From contig JAAUTD010000006.1 in assembly GCA_012031845.1 (NCBI GenBank), positions 1-32,411 on the forward strand: 32,411 bases of DNA, given 5' to 3'. Position numbers and translations under genes: made by a program. Of this stretch, positions 9,906 through 19,164 are shown piece after piece (the stretch's first letter is position 1; each line of letters starts with the position of its first letter). Origin of the DNA: Synechococcaceae cyanobacterium SM1_2_3 (GTDB lineage: Bacteria > Pseudomonadota > Gammaproteobacteria > Competibacterales > Competibacteraceae). Below the pieces are notes generated by a model. It was not told the DNA's origin. It worked only from the letters and a program-made list of their open reading frames with translations, and searched no databases.

Positions 9906-10355
9906 CTAGCGCTTATAGACACCCGCGCATACTGCTGTGTCATTCAGCCGTTCACAGTACATGGTCTTGGGCAGGACTTTTTTGGTCACCGGGTCTACAA
10001 ATTTATAGTCCTGCCAAAAACTGGCTTGGGTTTTAGCTAGCTCTACTCGCTCGCGGACAAAGGCTTTACCATCAGGGTCTTTGAGATCAATCAGGTTTTT
10101 GCTGATCATTTTCTCATTCTGTCCATGCGCCAGCACACTACCGGTGAAGTCATAAACCACGACATACAGATCGCGATCGATAAACTCCGGTTTCTTGGCG
10201 CTAAAATCGGCATAAGCCTTGGCTGGACCATCTGCTTTAATGTGAGCAACCGCTTTTTTCACCATAGCCTGTGCTTGTTCGGCGGTGGCGAAATCTCCAG
10301 CGTAACCGCTGGTCATCGCACTGAAAAACAGCGAAAAAACCAAGATTTTCTTCAT
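9906..10355 (-). CDS. Secreted single Cache-domain protein
   Basis: This 149-residue protein has a clear signal peptide (MKKILVFSLFFSAMTSGYAG) and then one small Cache-type sensor domain. The features are an N-terminal amphipathic helix (ATAEQAQAMVKKAVAHI), DRDLYVVVYDFTGSVLAHG, the conserved NLIDLKDPDGKAFV loop and a closing FWQDYKFVDPVTKKVLPKTMYCE strand pair. Cache domains bind small metabolites, often carboxylates or amines. No membrane anchor follows, so it should be a free periplasmic protein. The start at 10355 has GAGG seven bases upstream; a TTG two codons earlier is less likely. Its place just before a chemoreceptor gene suggests that it hands a ligand to the receptor, but this is inferred from position. 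Confidence 0.8.
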   Translation of the reverse strand: MKKILVFSLFFSAMTSGYAGDFATAEQAQAMVKKAVAHIKADGPAKAYADFSAKKPEFIDRDLYVVVYDFTGSVLAHGQNEKMISKNLIDLKDPDGKAFVRERVELAKTQASFWQDYKFVDPVTKKVLPKTMYCERLNDTAVCAGVYKR

Positions 10356-10779
10356 GTTCAATCCTCAATTTTCAAGTTATGGTCGGGAATTCGCCAGAGA
10401 CAAAGTGATCAATGCAACAGCCAAAAATTTGGTTCATCGCGGATTCTTGTGGAATTTGCCCCGCCAGTGGATTTCATCTCGTCAGAAAGGGTTAAAATCA
10501 ATACTGATATATCTATTTAACCAACAGGTTATACAGATCGCATCACTCTAGGCAGGACTGGCTCCACAACAACCCGCATTCAACCAACAATTTTAAGTTT
10601 AGCCAAGAATTAACTTTTGGCAGGCATCGCACAGATAGAAATCGGAAGGCCATGCAGGAAAACCCCTTCATGTTACAGGATAGGGGATTGTGCTTCGCAC
10701 CACGGGTTGCCACCATGCGCAGGTTATGGATTAAACCGGCGCTATTAATTTTGGCGATATTCGTTGAAAGGATCAGTCC
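10356..10779. other. Intergenic stretch between the Cache gene and the CoA-transferase operon
   Basis: No gene is supported here. A 65-codon plus-strand frame (10354-10551) shows no recognisable family. The stretch should hold the promoter of the Cache gene and the end of the CoA-transferase operon transcript, including the hairpin at 10659-10688. Base composition is AT-richer than the genes around thrC or the acyltransferase. Confidence 0.5.
10659..10688 (-). terminator. Candidate terminator of the CoA-transferase operon
   Basis: On the minus strand, CCCCT and AGGGG pair around a 14-base loop, with a possible TC/GA extension, followed directly by TTTT. It lies about 90 bases after the stop of the last gene of the operon. 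The stem is short, so this is a candidate only. Confidence 0.4.
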
Positions 10780-12001
10780 CTAACGACGTGGCCCGGCCAC
10801 GATTTTATCCTCGTGCAGCCGGGAAATTTCGCTGTCGCTGATTCCTAAAATATCGGACAAAATCTCGTCGGTTTGTTCCCCCAGCACTGGAGCCGGTTGA
10901 GGAGGAAGCCGCTCAAATGCACTGAATTCAAGGGGACTGCCAGGCACTGGATAACAGCCGATTCCCGGTTGCTCCACTGGGCTGAACATGGGATGCGCCA
11001 ATGAGAAATCCGGGTCTTCTTCAATCGCCTGCTTGAAGCTGCGAAACACCGACCAGGTGACGCCGTTTTCGTCAAACGCTTTGGCGAAATCCTCCACTTT
11101 TCTGGCGCGGAACCACGGTTCAAACACCGCCGTAATTTCCTTGCGCGCTTTGAAGCGGTTGCCTTCCTGCCGCAGATTGAGTCCCAGCCTTTCGCCCAAG
11201 GCATTCAATTCCGCTTGCAACCCGGTGGATTTGCATAAACCGTCCCATTGCCTTTGGGTTAAACCCACCACCATCACTCTATTGCCGTCAGCGGTTAAAA
11301 AAATCCTGGCCAAATGCGCCATACAGCGCATTGCCGTATTTAGGTCGATCAAACTGATTAACCACGGCTTCGCCAATAATTCCCAGATTGCCCATCATCG
11401 CCAAGGCAACATCTTTTAAGGCAATTTCAACCGCTTGCCCTTGTCCAGTGATACGCCGATGCCGCTCCGCCGCCAAGATGCTTAAGGCAACCATTTGGCC
11501 GGTGATGCAATCCCAGGCCGGCAGGACGTGACAAACCGGTTCAGTGGAATCTTCGGGGCCAGTCGCATAAGGAAAACCCATCGCCGGATTGATGGTGTAA
11601 TCCACTGCGGGCAAACCATCACGCGTGCCCAATACCGTTACGGCGATTAAATCGTCGCGGTGCTTTTTCAGATTCTCATAATCCATCCAGCCGCGAACCC
11701 GCAGATTGGTCAGAAAAATCCCGGCATCGGGTCCAGGCGCGCAAATCAGTTGAGTGACGATTTCCTGTCCACGCGGTGTCGTCATATCCACGGCCAGGGA
11801 TCGCTTACCCTTGTTCAATCCGGCCCAGAACAGGCTTTTGTTATCGGCAGTCACCGGCCAGCGATGGTAATCCAGGCCGCCTCTGATTCTATCAAAGCGA
11901 ATGACATCAGCGCCCATTTGCGCCAGGGTCATTCCCGCCAGCGGGGCAGCGACAAACGCCGAACCTTCCACAACTCTCATTCCCTGTAAAATCTTCACCA
12001 T
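10780..12001 (-). CDS. mct: Mesaconyl-CoA C1-C4 CoA transferase-like class III CoA-transferase (one frameshift)
   Basis: This CaiB/BaiF-family enzyme (406 aa after correction) best fits Mct, which moves CoA within mesaconyl-CoA from C1 to C4 in the 3-hydroxypropionate bicycle. It has the family N-terminus (GMRVVEGSAFVAAPLAGMTL), the candidate catalytic aspartate in LPAWDCITGQ (Asp164) and the interlaced C-terminal domain ending near EISRLHEDKIV. It is clearly distinct from the two upstream CoA-transferases, which are close to each other. A run of seven T (minus strand; plus 11297-11303) should be six: removing one gives FGQDFLTADGNRVMVVG and joins the two frames with exact length. It is the last gene of the operon, 15 bp after the lyase gene. 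The assignment as Mct rather than another class III transferase rests on sequence character plus neighbours. Confidence 0.78.
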
Positions 12002-12016
12002 TTCCAGCTCTCTTAA

Positions 12017-12939
12017 TCAGTCATTCAACAATCCGGCCATCCGGGCTTTCTCCACGGTGGCCCGGCACATTCTCAGTGAGGCGACATCAATCATTTTGCC
12101 CTTGATGCTAATTGCGCCTTTGCCTTCGCGTAATGCGGCTTCGTATTCTTCCAGCACCCGTTTCGCCCATTCAATATCTTTTGGCGAAGGCACAAAGGTT
12201 TGATTAACTACCTCAACCTGACTGGGATGAATGCACCATTACCGTCAAATCCCATTGCGCGGCCAATTTTGCAGGCTTTAATCAGTCCTTCGGGATTTTT
12301 GATTCCGGCAAAAGGCCCGTCCACCACCCGCTTTTGATAGGCTCTGGCGGCGCTGACCAGCGAGTGCATCACATGATGCCAGCGATGTCCGGGATAGAGC
12401 GCGTCGTTTTCATCCATTTCGCCAATGGATTCCAGCGGCATTTGCACCGAAGCGGCATAATCGCCTGGCCCGTAAACCACGCCTTCCAGGCGCGGTGAAC
12501 AGGCTACGATTTCCTTGATATTGACGCAACCGAGCGCGGTTTCAATCAGCGCCTCAATCCCAATCGGGCGTTCAAATTGTTTGTAGCTTTCAATCTGGGT
12601 CAGCAGGGTTTCGACAAAATAAATATCCTCAGGGCGATTGACCTTGGGCACAACCACGCACTCTATTTTGTCACCGGCCGCTTCAATGATCTGCACCAAA
12701 TCCTGATAGGCGAAGTGAGTGTCCAGGCCATTCATGCGGAACATCCGGGCTTTGCCGCCAAAATCGAGTTCCTGATAGGCGCGGATGATATTGGCTCTGC
12801 CTACTTCCTTTTCACTCGCTGCTACGGCGTCTTCCAGATCAATGCAGACCGCATCGGCCTGAGAGGCGGCGGTTTTCTGAATCATGTTCCAGTTCGAAGC
12901 CGGAACCAGCAATACCGACCGTTCAAGTCTGTCAGTCAC
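12017..12939 (-). CDS. mcl: Malyl-CoA / beta-methylmalyl-CoA / citramalyl-CoA lyase (one frameshift)
   Basis: This is a HpcH/HpaI (CitE-like) lyase of 307 aa after correction. In Chloroflexus the homologue cleaves malyl-CoA to acetyl-CoA and glyoxylate, condenses glyoxylate with propionyl-CoA, and cleaves citramalyl-CoA to acetyl-CoA and pyruvate. Visible motifs are RSVLLVPASN, DAVCIDLEDAVA (acidic Mg-binding site), RMNGLDTHF, VVVPKVNRPED and IEALIETALG. After the break the conserved GKWCIHPSQVEVVNQTF and a C-terminal helical lid follow. One A is missing (plus TT at 12239-12240), changing GGTAAATGG to GGTAATGG. The GTG start at 12939 has GGAGA seven bases upstream and sits three bases after the hydratase stop, so the two genes are tightly coupled. 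Confidence 0.85.
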
Positions 12940-12942
12940 TTT

Positions 12943-13785
12943 TTATCTCCAAACGACGTGCGCCTGCATTCCGATATTGTTATCGGCATTGGTCGTAAAT
13001 AATTCGTTGCCGCCATCGGCAAGCTGCCGACCGCAAAGGTGAACCTGATCAAAATCGAACAGCGGACGAACCGCCTTGAATTCATAACCGGCGACCTTTT
13101 TACCGGGATGGTGTCTTTTAGCCGACTCCAGAAGCAATAGAGCCTGCAACGGCCCATGCACGACCAGTCCCGGATACTTTTCCACTTCCATCGCGTACTT
13201 CAAATCATAATGAATTTTATGACTGTTGAAGGTCAGCGCCGAAAAGCGGAATAGCAGCACCGGGCTGATCGGCCAGGGTTCCCGCCATTGCAAATCAGTC
13301 GGCGCGGGATTCGGCGCGGGCGACGTCAATGATTTGGGCATCGGCAGATAGACTATATCCTGTTCTTCCTGAATGGCGACGCCTCTTTCCGAACGGATCG
13401 AATGCCTGACGGTGACAAACACCATCTTCCCGGCCTTGCCTTCTTTCTCGGTGACTTTGGCGATTTCCGAGGTTTTGGTAATTGGCTCGCCAATCCGCAA
13501 ATCCTGCTGAAACTCCAGTTTACTACTGGCCCACATCCGCCGTTCCAGCGCCACCGGCGGCAAAAAACCGCCGCGTTGGGGATGACCATCAGCGCCAATT
13601 TCTGAAATAGCCACTAATGGCAGAAAATACAGCCAGTGCCAAAGCTCAGGCAAAACATCGCCTGAATCAGCGGCAAAGGTCTTGTAATCCAGGGTTTGCG
13701 CCAGCGCCTTGATCGGCGTTGGATAACTGTAATCAGCCCACTGCTCCGTTTTTCCAACCCAGTCCTGCAAATTCAAATCACTCAC
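12943..13785 (-). CDS. meh: Mesaconyl-C4-CoA hydratase (MaoC/HTD2-like hotdog hydratase)
   Basis: The 280-residue product is a double-hotdog hydratase of the FAS1-like/HTD2 type. It matches the enzyme that hydrates mesaconyl-C4-CoA to (S)-citramalyl-CoA in the 3-hydroxypropionate bicycle. The N-terminal half is the degenerate hotdog (PLVAISEIGADGHPQRGGFLPPVALERRMWA). The C-terminal half holds the catalytic-type segment FNSHKIHYDLKYA, followed by YPGLVVHGPLQALLLLE. The start is taken at the GTG at 13785 (MSDLNLQDW), which has GGAG nine bases upstream; five more in-frame codons reach 13800. It lies 25 bp after the second CoA-transferase and 3 bp before the lyase gene. Alone it could be read as another mesaconyl/itaconyl-CoA hydratase; the neighbours favour Meh. 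Confidence 0.82.
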   Translation of the reverse strand: MSDLNLQDWVGKTEQWADYSYPTPIKALAQTLDYKTFAADSGDVLPELWHWLYFLPLVAISEIGADGHPQRGGFLPPVALERRMWASSKLEFQQDLRIGEPITKTSEIAKVTEKEGKAGKMVFVTVRHSIRSERGVAIQEEQDIVYLPMPKSLTSPAPNPAPTDLQWREPWPISPVLLFRFSALTFNSHKIHYDLKYAMEVEKYPGLVVHGPLQALLLLESAKRHHPGKKVAGYEFKAVRPLFDFDQVHLCGRQLADGGNELFTTNADNNIGMQAHVVWR

Positions 13786-13810
13786 TGGATTTTTCTCCAC
13801 GATAGCCTGA

Positions 13811-15031
13811 TCAAATCACCCGCTTCTTGCGCAATTCGCTGATTTCATCGTTATTCATTCCGAGCAGGTCTTTAAGAACTTCTTCGGTATGTTGTCCCAG
13901 TTTTGGCCCCAAATGCCGAATCTGGCCGGGTGTTTTGGACAGGCGCGGAATGACCGAAGGCACAATGATGGTTTCGCCTAAATCCTGTTCATCAATCGCA
14001 ACCACATTGCGCCGGGCGTGGAATTGGCGGTCGCCAAAAATATCGGCAATGTTATTCAACGGCCCGGCGGGCGCTCCTGTCGCAAAACACCGCTGAAGTA
14101 TCTCTTCACGATTCAGCGAACCGCACCAGTCGCGGACAATTTCATTCACGTCATGCCGGTTTTCCAGCCGGGTTTTCTGATCGCCGTACAAACTGGACGA
14201 GGCCAGTTCCGGGCGGCCCATCGCATTCGCCAGCCGCTCAAACAGCTTGTCGGTGGCGCAAGCCACGGCCACCCATTTGTTATCCTTGGTGGGAAAATGT
14301 CCATAAGGACAGGCAAAGTCGTTATGCGTTGGCCCATGCCGTTCGCGGACTACGCCAAACATGCTATAGGCTGGAGCCAATTCGTCAGTGCAGCGGAATA
14401 CCGACTCATATAAAGCAGCATCCACATATTGACCGCGCCCGGTCAAATCGCGATAGCGCAAGGCCATCATGACGCCCAGACAACCGTAAAGGCCAGTGAG
14501 GTAATCGCCTAGTGTGGTGGAACCCGGCGTAACCGGCGTTCCCTTGGGCATTCCTGACAAATAGGCAATGCCGCCCACGGCATGAGCGACACGGGCAAAA
14601 CCGGGCCGATCCTTATAGGGGCCGGTTTGTCCATAACCGGTAACGCGCAATAGAATCAGACCGGGATTAATCTTGCGTAGCACTTCCCAGCCGAGTCCCC
14701 ATTTCTCCAGCGTTCCGGGCCGGAAGTTCTCGCAAACCACATCGGTTTTCGCCACCAGTTGCTTGAACACTTCAACGCCGTCGGGGCGATGCAAATCCAC
14801 CGTCACTGATTTTTTATTGCGGGCTTCACTCATCCAGGTCAGCGTGTCGCCGCGTTTGGTCGGTGTGCCAAAGCGCCGCAGCGGGTCGCCGCCAATCGGA
14901 TGCTCCACTTTCAATACTTCCGCGCCGAATTCGCCGAGAATCCCGGCGCAATAGGGACCGGCAATCACCGTGGCGACATCAATCACTCGAATTCCCGCCA
15001 GCGGCAGTTCGGTTTTATTCTGGTCTGACAT
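13811..15031 (-). CDS. Succinyl-CoA:L-malate CoA-transferase-like, second paralogue
   Basis: This intact 406-residue class III (CaiB/BaiF) CoA-transferase starts [20 protein letters not shown]. It shows [21 protein letters not shown], the [14 protein letters not shown] and [13 protein letters not shown] signatures, GYGQTGPY and the likely catalytic aspartate in TLGDYLTG (Asp176). Much of it is identical to the upstream gene product. In Chloroflexus, SmtA and SmtB together transfer CoA from succinyl-CoA to malate, and this adjacent pair matches that arrangement. Which of the two is SmtA and which SmtB cannot be told here. The ATG at 15031 has GGAG eight bases upstream; an open frame continues to 15196 but overlaps the end of the preceding gene. 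Citramalate could also be an acceptor. Confidence 0.82.
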   Translation of the reverse strand: MSDQNKTELPLAGIRVIDVATVIAGPYCAGILGEFGAEVLKVEHPIGGDPLRRFGTPTKRGDTLTWMSEARNKKSVTVDLHRPDGVEVFKQLVAKTDVVCENFRPGTLEKWGLGWEVLRKINPGLILLRVTGYGQTGPYKDRPGFARVAHAVGGIAYLSGMPKGTPVTPGSTTLGDYLTGLYGCLGVMMALRYRDLTGRGQYVDAALYESVFRCTDELAPAYSMFGVVRERHGPTHNDFACPYGHFPTKDNKWVAVACATDKLFERLANAMGRPELASSSLYGDQKTRLENRHDVNEIVRDWCGSLNREEILQRCFATGAPAGPLNNIADIFGDRQFHARRNVVAIDEQDLGETIIVPSVIPRLSKTPGQIRHLGPKLGQHTEEVLKDLLGMNNDEISELRKKRVI

Positions 15032-15050
15032 ATCCGTGACTCCGCCTGAA

Positions 15051-16347
15051 TTAAATGATTTTGCGCTGCCGCAGCCGTTTAATGTCATCCGCCGAAAGCT
15101 CCAGCAATTCGCGCATGACTTCATAAGTGGCGTTGCCCATGACTGGCCCCAGATTGGTGATTCTTCCCGGCGTTTCCGACAAGGTAGGCACGACATTGGG
15201 AATGACCACTTCGCCCAAGCCTTCTTCGGTCATCTTGACTAAATTGCCCCGCGCCTGGAAATGCTCATCAGCAAAAATATCAGCGATGCTATTCAACTTG
15301 CCGACCGGGACTTCACAATCCAGACAGCGTTTCATCACTTCATCGCGGCTCAATGAACCGACCCATTCAATGACAATGCGATTGACTTCATCGCGGGCGG
15401 CCAGCCGTTTGCGCTGATCGCCATATAAACCGGACGAGGCCAGTTCCGGTCGCTCCATCGCTTCAGCCAGCCGCTCGAACATTTTGTCCGTGGTGCAGGC
15501 AATCGCGATCCATTTATCATCCTGAGTACGGAAATGGCCGTGTGGCACCGCGACAAAGCTGCCGGAGCCTTCCCGTTCGCGGATTTTGCCGAATAAACCA
15601 TAAGATGCGGCAATCTCGTCCAATTGCCGGAACACCGCTTCGTAAATGCCAATATCAACAATTTGGCCTTCGCCGGTTTTCTCGCGATGGCGCAGCGCCA
15701 TCATGATCCCAATGGCGCCGTAGACGCTGGAGATGTAATCGCCCAGCGGGGCTGTGCCGGGAACAACGGGAGTCTCGCCGGGGAATCCACATAAATAGGA
15801 CAGGCCGCCAAAGGCATGAGCGATATGGGCGAAGCCGGAGCGGCGCCGATAGGGGCCGGTTTGCCCATAGCCTGAGACGCGCAAATACACTAGACCCGGA
15901 TTGGCCTGACTGAGCGTCTCCCAATCCAGACCCCATTCCTCCATCGTGCCGGGCCGGAAGTTTTCGATCAGCACATCGGATTTGGCGATCAGCTTGAGGA
16001 AAAGCTGAACGCCTTCGGGCTGGCGCAGATCAATCGTGACCGATTTCTTATTGCGGGCCTCGCTGAGCCACGCCAAAGTTGCATCGTGGCGCTTGGTGGC
16101 GGTGCCGAAGCGGCGCATTGGATCGCCAGCAATCGGATGTTCGACCTTGAACACTTCCGCGCCGAATTCGCCCAGGATGGATGCGGCGTAAGGGCCGGCC
16201 AGGAAGGTGCCCAGATCGATCACCCGGACGCCGTGCATCGGCAATTTCGCCGCGTCCGCTGGCTGAACGTTGATCCTGAGCGTGGGGTTCGGGACTCTCG
16301 GCGGAATGGGCTGCAATAGCCTCGGCTGGAGCATTCTCATCGGACAT
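15051..16347 (-). CDS. Succinyl-CoA:L-malate CoA-transferase-like, first paralogue (N-terminus uncertain)
   Basis: First gene of the operon, a class III CoA-transferase of about 430 aa. From [20 protein letters not shown] onward it parallels the next gene: [48 protein letters not shown], the likely catalytic aspartate in PLGDYISS, and an [16 protein letters not shown] tail. The main frame begins at an ATG at 16340, but the first residues there are not family-like. The ATG at 16347, in another frame, gives [18 protein letters not shown], which resembles the paralogue's MSDQN start and has GAGG ten bases upstream. A single-base indel between about 16260 and 16310 would join them. The core from about 16235 downstream is secure. 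It is 19 bp from the next gene and divergent from the ABC permease. Confidence 0.8.
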
Positions 16348-16545
16348 GCCGGGTTCGCCTCATTTATTTATTGTCATTACGCGGGGTTTGGCTGGACGCT
16401 CCACCGTTGTCCCATGCGCTTGATTGCAGCGCAACAGCAATCAGTGGAACTCATTAAAAAGGCTGGTTGTTGGAGCGCAGTGTGTCAAGAGCGGCTGATA
16501 AAAATACAATACTGACTTCCCCTGCCACCTGAATAGCGTACACCC

Positions 16546-17343
16546 GTGATCACCAAACCGCTTTATGCGCAAACTGTCGGCACTCACCTGATTGCCCTGC
16601 AAACCATTCTGCTCAAGGAAACCCTGCGTTTTTTGCGCATCTGGATTCAGACGTTGATTCCGCCAGCGGTCACGGTGCTGCTGTATTTCATTATTTTTGG
16701 GAAGTTAATCGGTGCGCAACTGGGGCCAGTGGACGGCCTGAGCTATACCCAATATATCGCCCCTGGCCTGATCATGATGGCGGTAATCACGAATGCCTAT
16801 TCCAATGTGGTGTCGTCATTTTTCAGCGCCAAGTTTCAGCGTCATATTGAGGAAATGATCGTGTCGCCGCTGCCGAACGCAATTATTGTACTGGGCTTTG
16901 TCGGCGGCGGGGTGGCGCGAGGACTGGCGGTGGGGATCGTCGTAACTGTGATTTCGCTGCTGTTCACGGATCTGCACTGGCACAATCCGTGGCTGACCGT
17001 TGCGGTGATGATTCTGACTTCGCTGCTGTTTGCATTGGCAGGATTAATCAATGGGATTTACGCTAAAAGCTTTGATGATATTTCGTTGATTCCCACCTTT
17101 GTGCTGACCCCGCTGACCTATTTTGGCGGTATTTTCTACTCAATCACCATGCTGCCGCCGTTCTGGCAAAGCGCCTCTCAGTTCAACCCGATTCTGTACA
17201 TGGTCAACGCCTTCCGTTACGGCATCCTTGGCGTCTCTGACATTGATATCCGCCTTGCCTTCGCCATCATCGTATTGCTGATCGTGGCCCTGTTTGGCTA
17301 CAGCCTGTGGCTGCTGGAACGAGGCACTGGCATCCGCACCTGA
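16546..17343 (+). CDS. ABC-2 type transporter permease, YadH-like
   Basis: This is a 265-residue inner-membrane permease of the ABC-2 family, closest in character to YadH. It has about six membrane helices: the first near residues 38-53 (LIPPAVTVLLYFIIFG), others around 70-90, 115-135, 145-165 and 175-190, and the last near 235-255. The family blocks YIAPGLIMMAVITNAYSNVVSS, RHIEEMIVSPLP and LTPLTYFGGIFYSITMLPPFW are present. The start is a GTG. YadH normally works with the ATPase YadG encoded just upstream, but here the upstream neighbour is the divergent CoA-transferase operon and no cognate ATPase lies nearby. The substrate is unknown. Confidence 0.85.
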   Translation: MITKPLYAQTVGTHLIALQTILLKETLRFLRIWIQTLIPPAVTVLLYFIIFGKLIGAQLGPVDGLSYTQYIAPGLIMMAVITNAYSNVVSSFFSAKFQRHIEEMIVSPLPNAIIVLGFVGGGVARGLAVGIVVTVISLLFTDLHWHNPWLTVAVMILTSLLFALAGLINGIYAKSFDDISLIPTFVLTPLTYFGGIFYSITMLPPFWQSASQFNPILYMVNAFRYGILGVSDIDIRLAFAIIVLLIVALFGYSLWLLERGTGIRT

Positions 17344-17428
17344 CCTCCGGCAGCACCCTGCAAGGTGCAGCAATTCACGTTTTGCATCTTGTGCGCATTC
17401 TTAAATGTTTCTTCTATTCTTAACGGTC

Positions 17429-17456
17429 AAGGCCCGACGCTCGCAGCGTCGGCCTT
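17429..17456 (+). terminator. Candidate terminator after the ABC permease
   Basis: AAGGCC-C-GACGCT pairs with AGCGTCGGCCTT around a CGC loop with one bulged C, giving a strong GC stem. The T tail is short (TTT then ATC). It lies 86 bases after the permease stop and 62 bases before dctP, so it separates the two transcripts. Confidence 0.55.
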
Positions 17457-17464
17457 TATCCGAA

Positions 17465-17486
17465 GGACTGACATTTCGATCAGTCC
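17465..17486 (+). promoter_or_regulatory. Hairpin just upstream of the dctP ribosome binding site
   Basis: GGACTGA and TCAGTCC are perfect seven-base arms around an eight-base loop, ending 16 bases before the strong AAGGAGGA (17503-17510) of dctP. It could protect the 5' end of the dctP mRNA or be an operator. No regulator is encoded nearby. Confidence 0.35.
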
Positions 17487-17494
17487 GTCAATAA

Positions 17495-18507
<1,013 letters not shown>

Positions 18508-18520
18508 ACCTGGCCCCAAC

Positions 18521-18550
18521 ACCCCTTCATGTCCGCATGGAGGGGTTTTT
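18521..18550 (+). terminator. Terminator/attenuator between dctP and dctQM
   Basis: ACCCCTTCATG pairs with CATGGAGGGGT (one G-T pair) around a TCC loop, followed by TTTTT. It lies 14 bases after the dctP stop and before the dctQ ribosome site. Such a hairpin would reduce readthrough, giving more binding protein than membrane subunits. Confidence 0.8.
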
Positions 18551-18576
18551 GCGCTTTACGTTCGGAGAATCCCTTA

Positions 18577-19164
18577 ATGCTGATTCGCATCGTCCATCAT
18601 CTGGAGGAAGGCTTCATCGCCTTGCTACTGGGGCTGATGACCTTGATCACCTTCATGCAGGTGGTCGCCCGCTATATTTTCAATACCGGTTTCGGCTGGG
18701 AGCTGGAATTAACCACCTATCTGTTCGCCTGGCTGGTGCTGTTTGGCGTGTCCTACGGCATCAAGGTCGGCGCCCATATCGGCATTGACGTGGTCGTGCG
18801 CCAGTTGCCGCACGGATTACGCCGCGCTGTGGGGCTGTTGGCCGTGCTGTGCTGCTGCGCCTACTGCATCATTCTGCTGATTGGCGCGACCACTTATGTC
18901 TACAAGCTTTATAGCATCGGCATCGAAGCCCAGGATTTGCCGATTCCGCGCTGGATTCCGTTCATCATGCTGCCGCTGGGGCTGGCGCTGGCGCTGTTGC
19001 GGCTGTTGCAGTCCGCCTGGCGGATTGTTACCGGCCAGCAGGAAGGATTGCGCCTGGCCGATGAAGCCCGCGATGCGCTGGCAGCGGTCGGCGCTGAGGA
19101 AAGAATTGAGGCGATTGAGACTTTTGAAACGCTGCATCCCGGCCGCAAGGAGAATGCGCCATGA
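18577..19164 (+). CDS. dctQ: TRAP transporter small membrane subunit DctQ
   Basis: This 195-residue protein has four membrane helices and the DctQ family pattern. Helix 1 includes IALLLGLMTLITFMQVVARY, with the usual FxQVxxRYxF element and NTGFGWELELTTYLFAWLVLFG. KVGAHIGIDVVV follows, and helices 3 and 4 lie near residues 85-110 and 125-145. It forms the small subunit of the sodium-driven TRAP complex in the inner membrane. The ATG at 18577 is chosen because CGGAGA lies just upstream and the extra residues from 18529 overlap the terminator hairpin. The charged C-terminal tail (about residues 150-195) is somewhat long. The stop overlaps the dctM start by four bases (ATGA). Confidence 0.9.
   Translation: MLIRIVHHLEEGFIALLLGLMTLITFMQVVARYIFNTGFGWELELTTYLFAWLVLFGVSYGIKVGAHIGIDVVVRQLPHGLRRAVGLLAVLCCCAYCIILLIGATTYVYKLYSIGIEAQDLPIPRWIPFIMLPLGLALALLRLLQSAWRIVTGQQEGLRLADEARDALAAVGAEERIEAIETFETLHPGRKENAP

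Noticed and set aside
10354-10551. A 65-codon plus-strand frame upstream of the Cache gene
   Set aside because: No ribosome site or recognisable family, and it overlaps the probable Cache promoter. A gene relic cannot be excluded.
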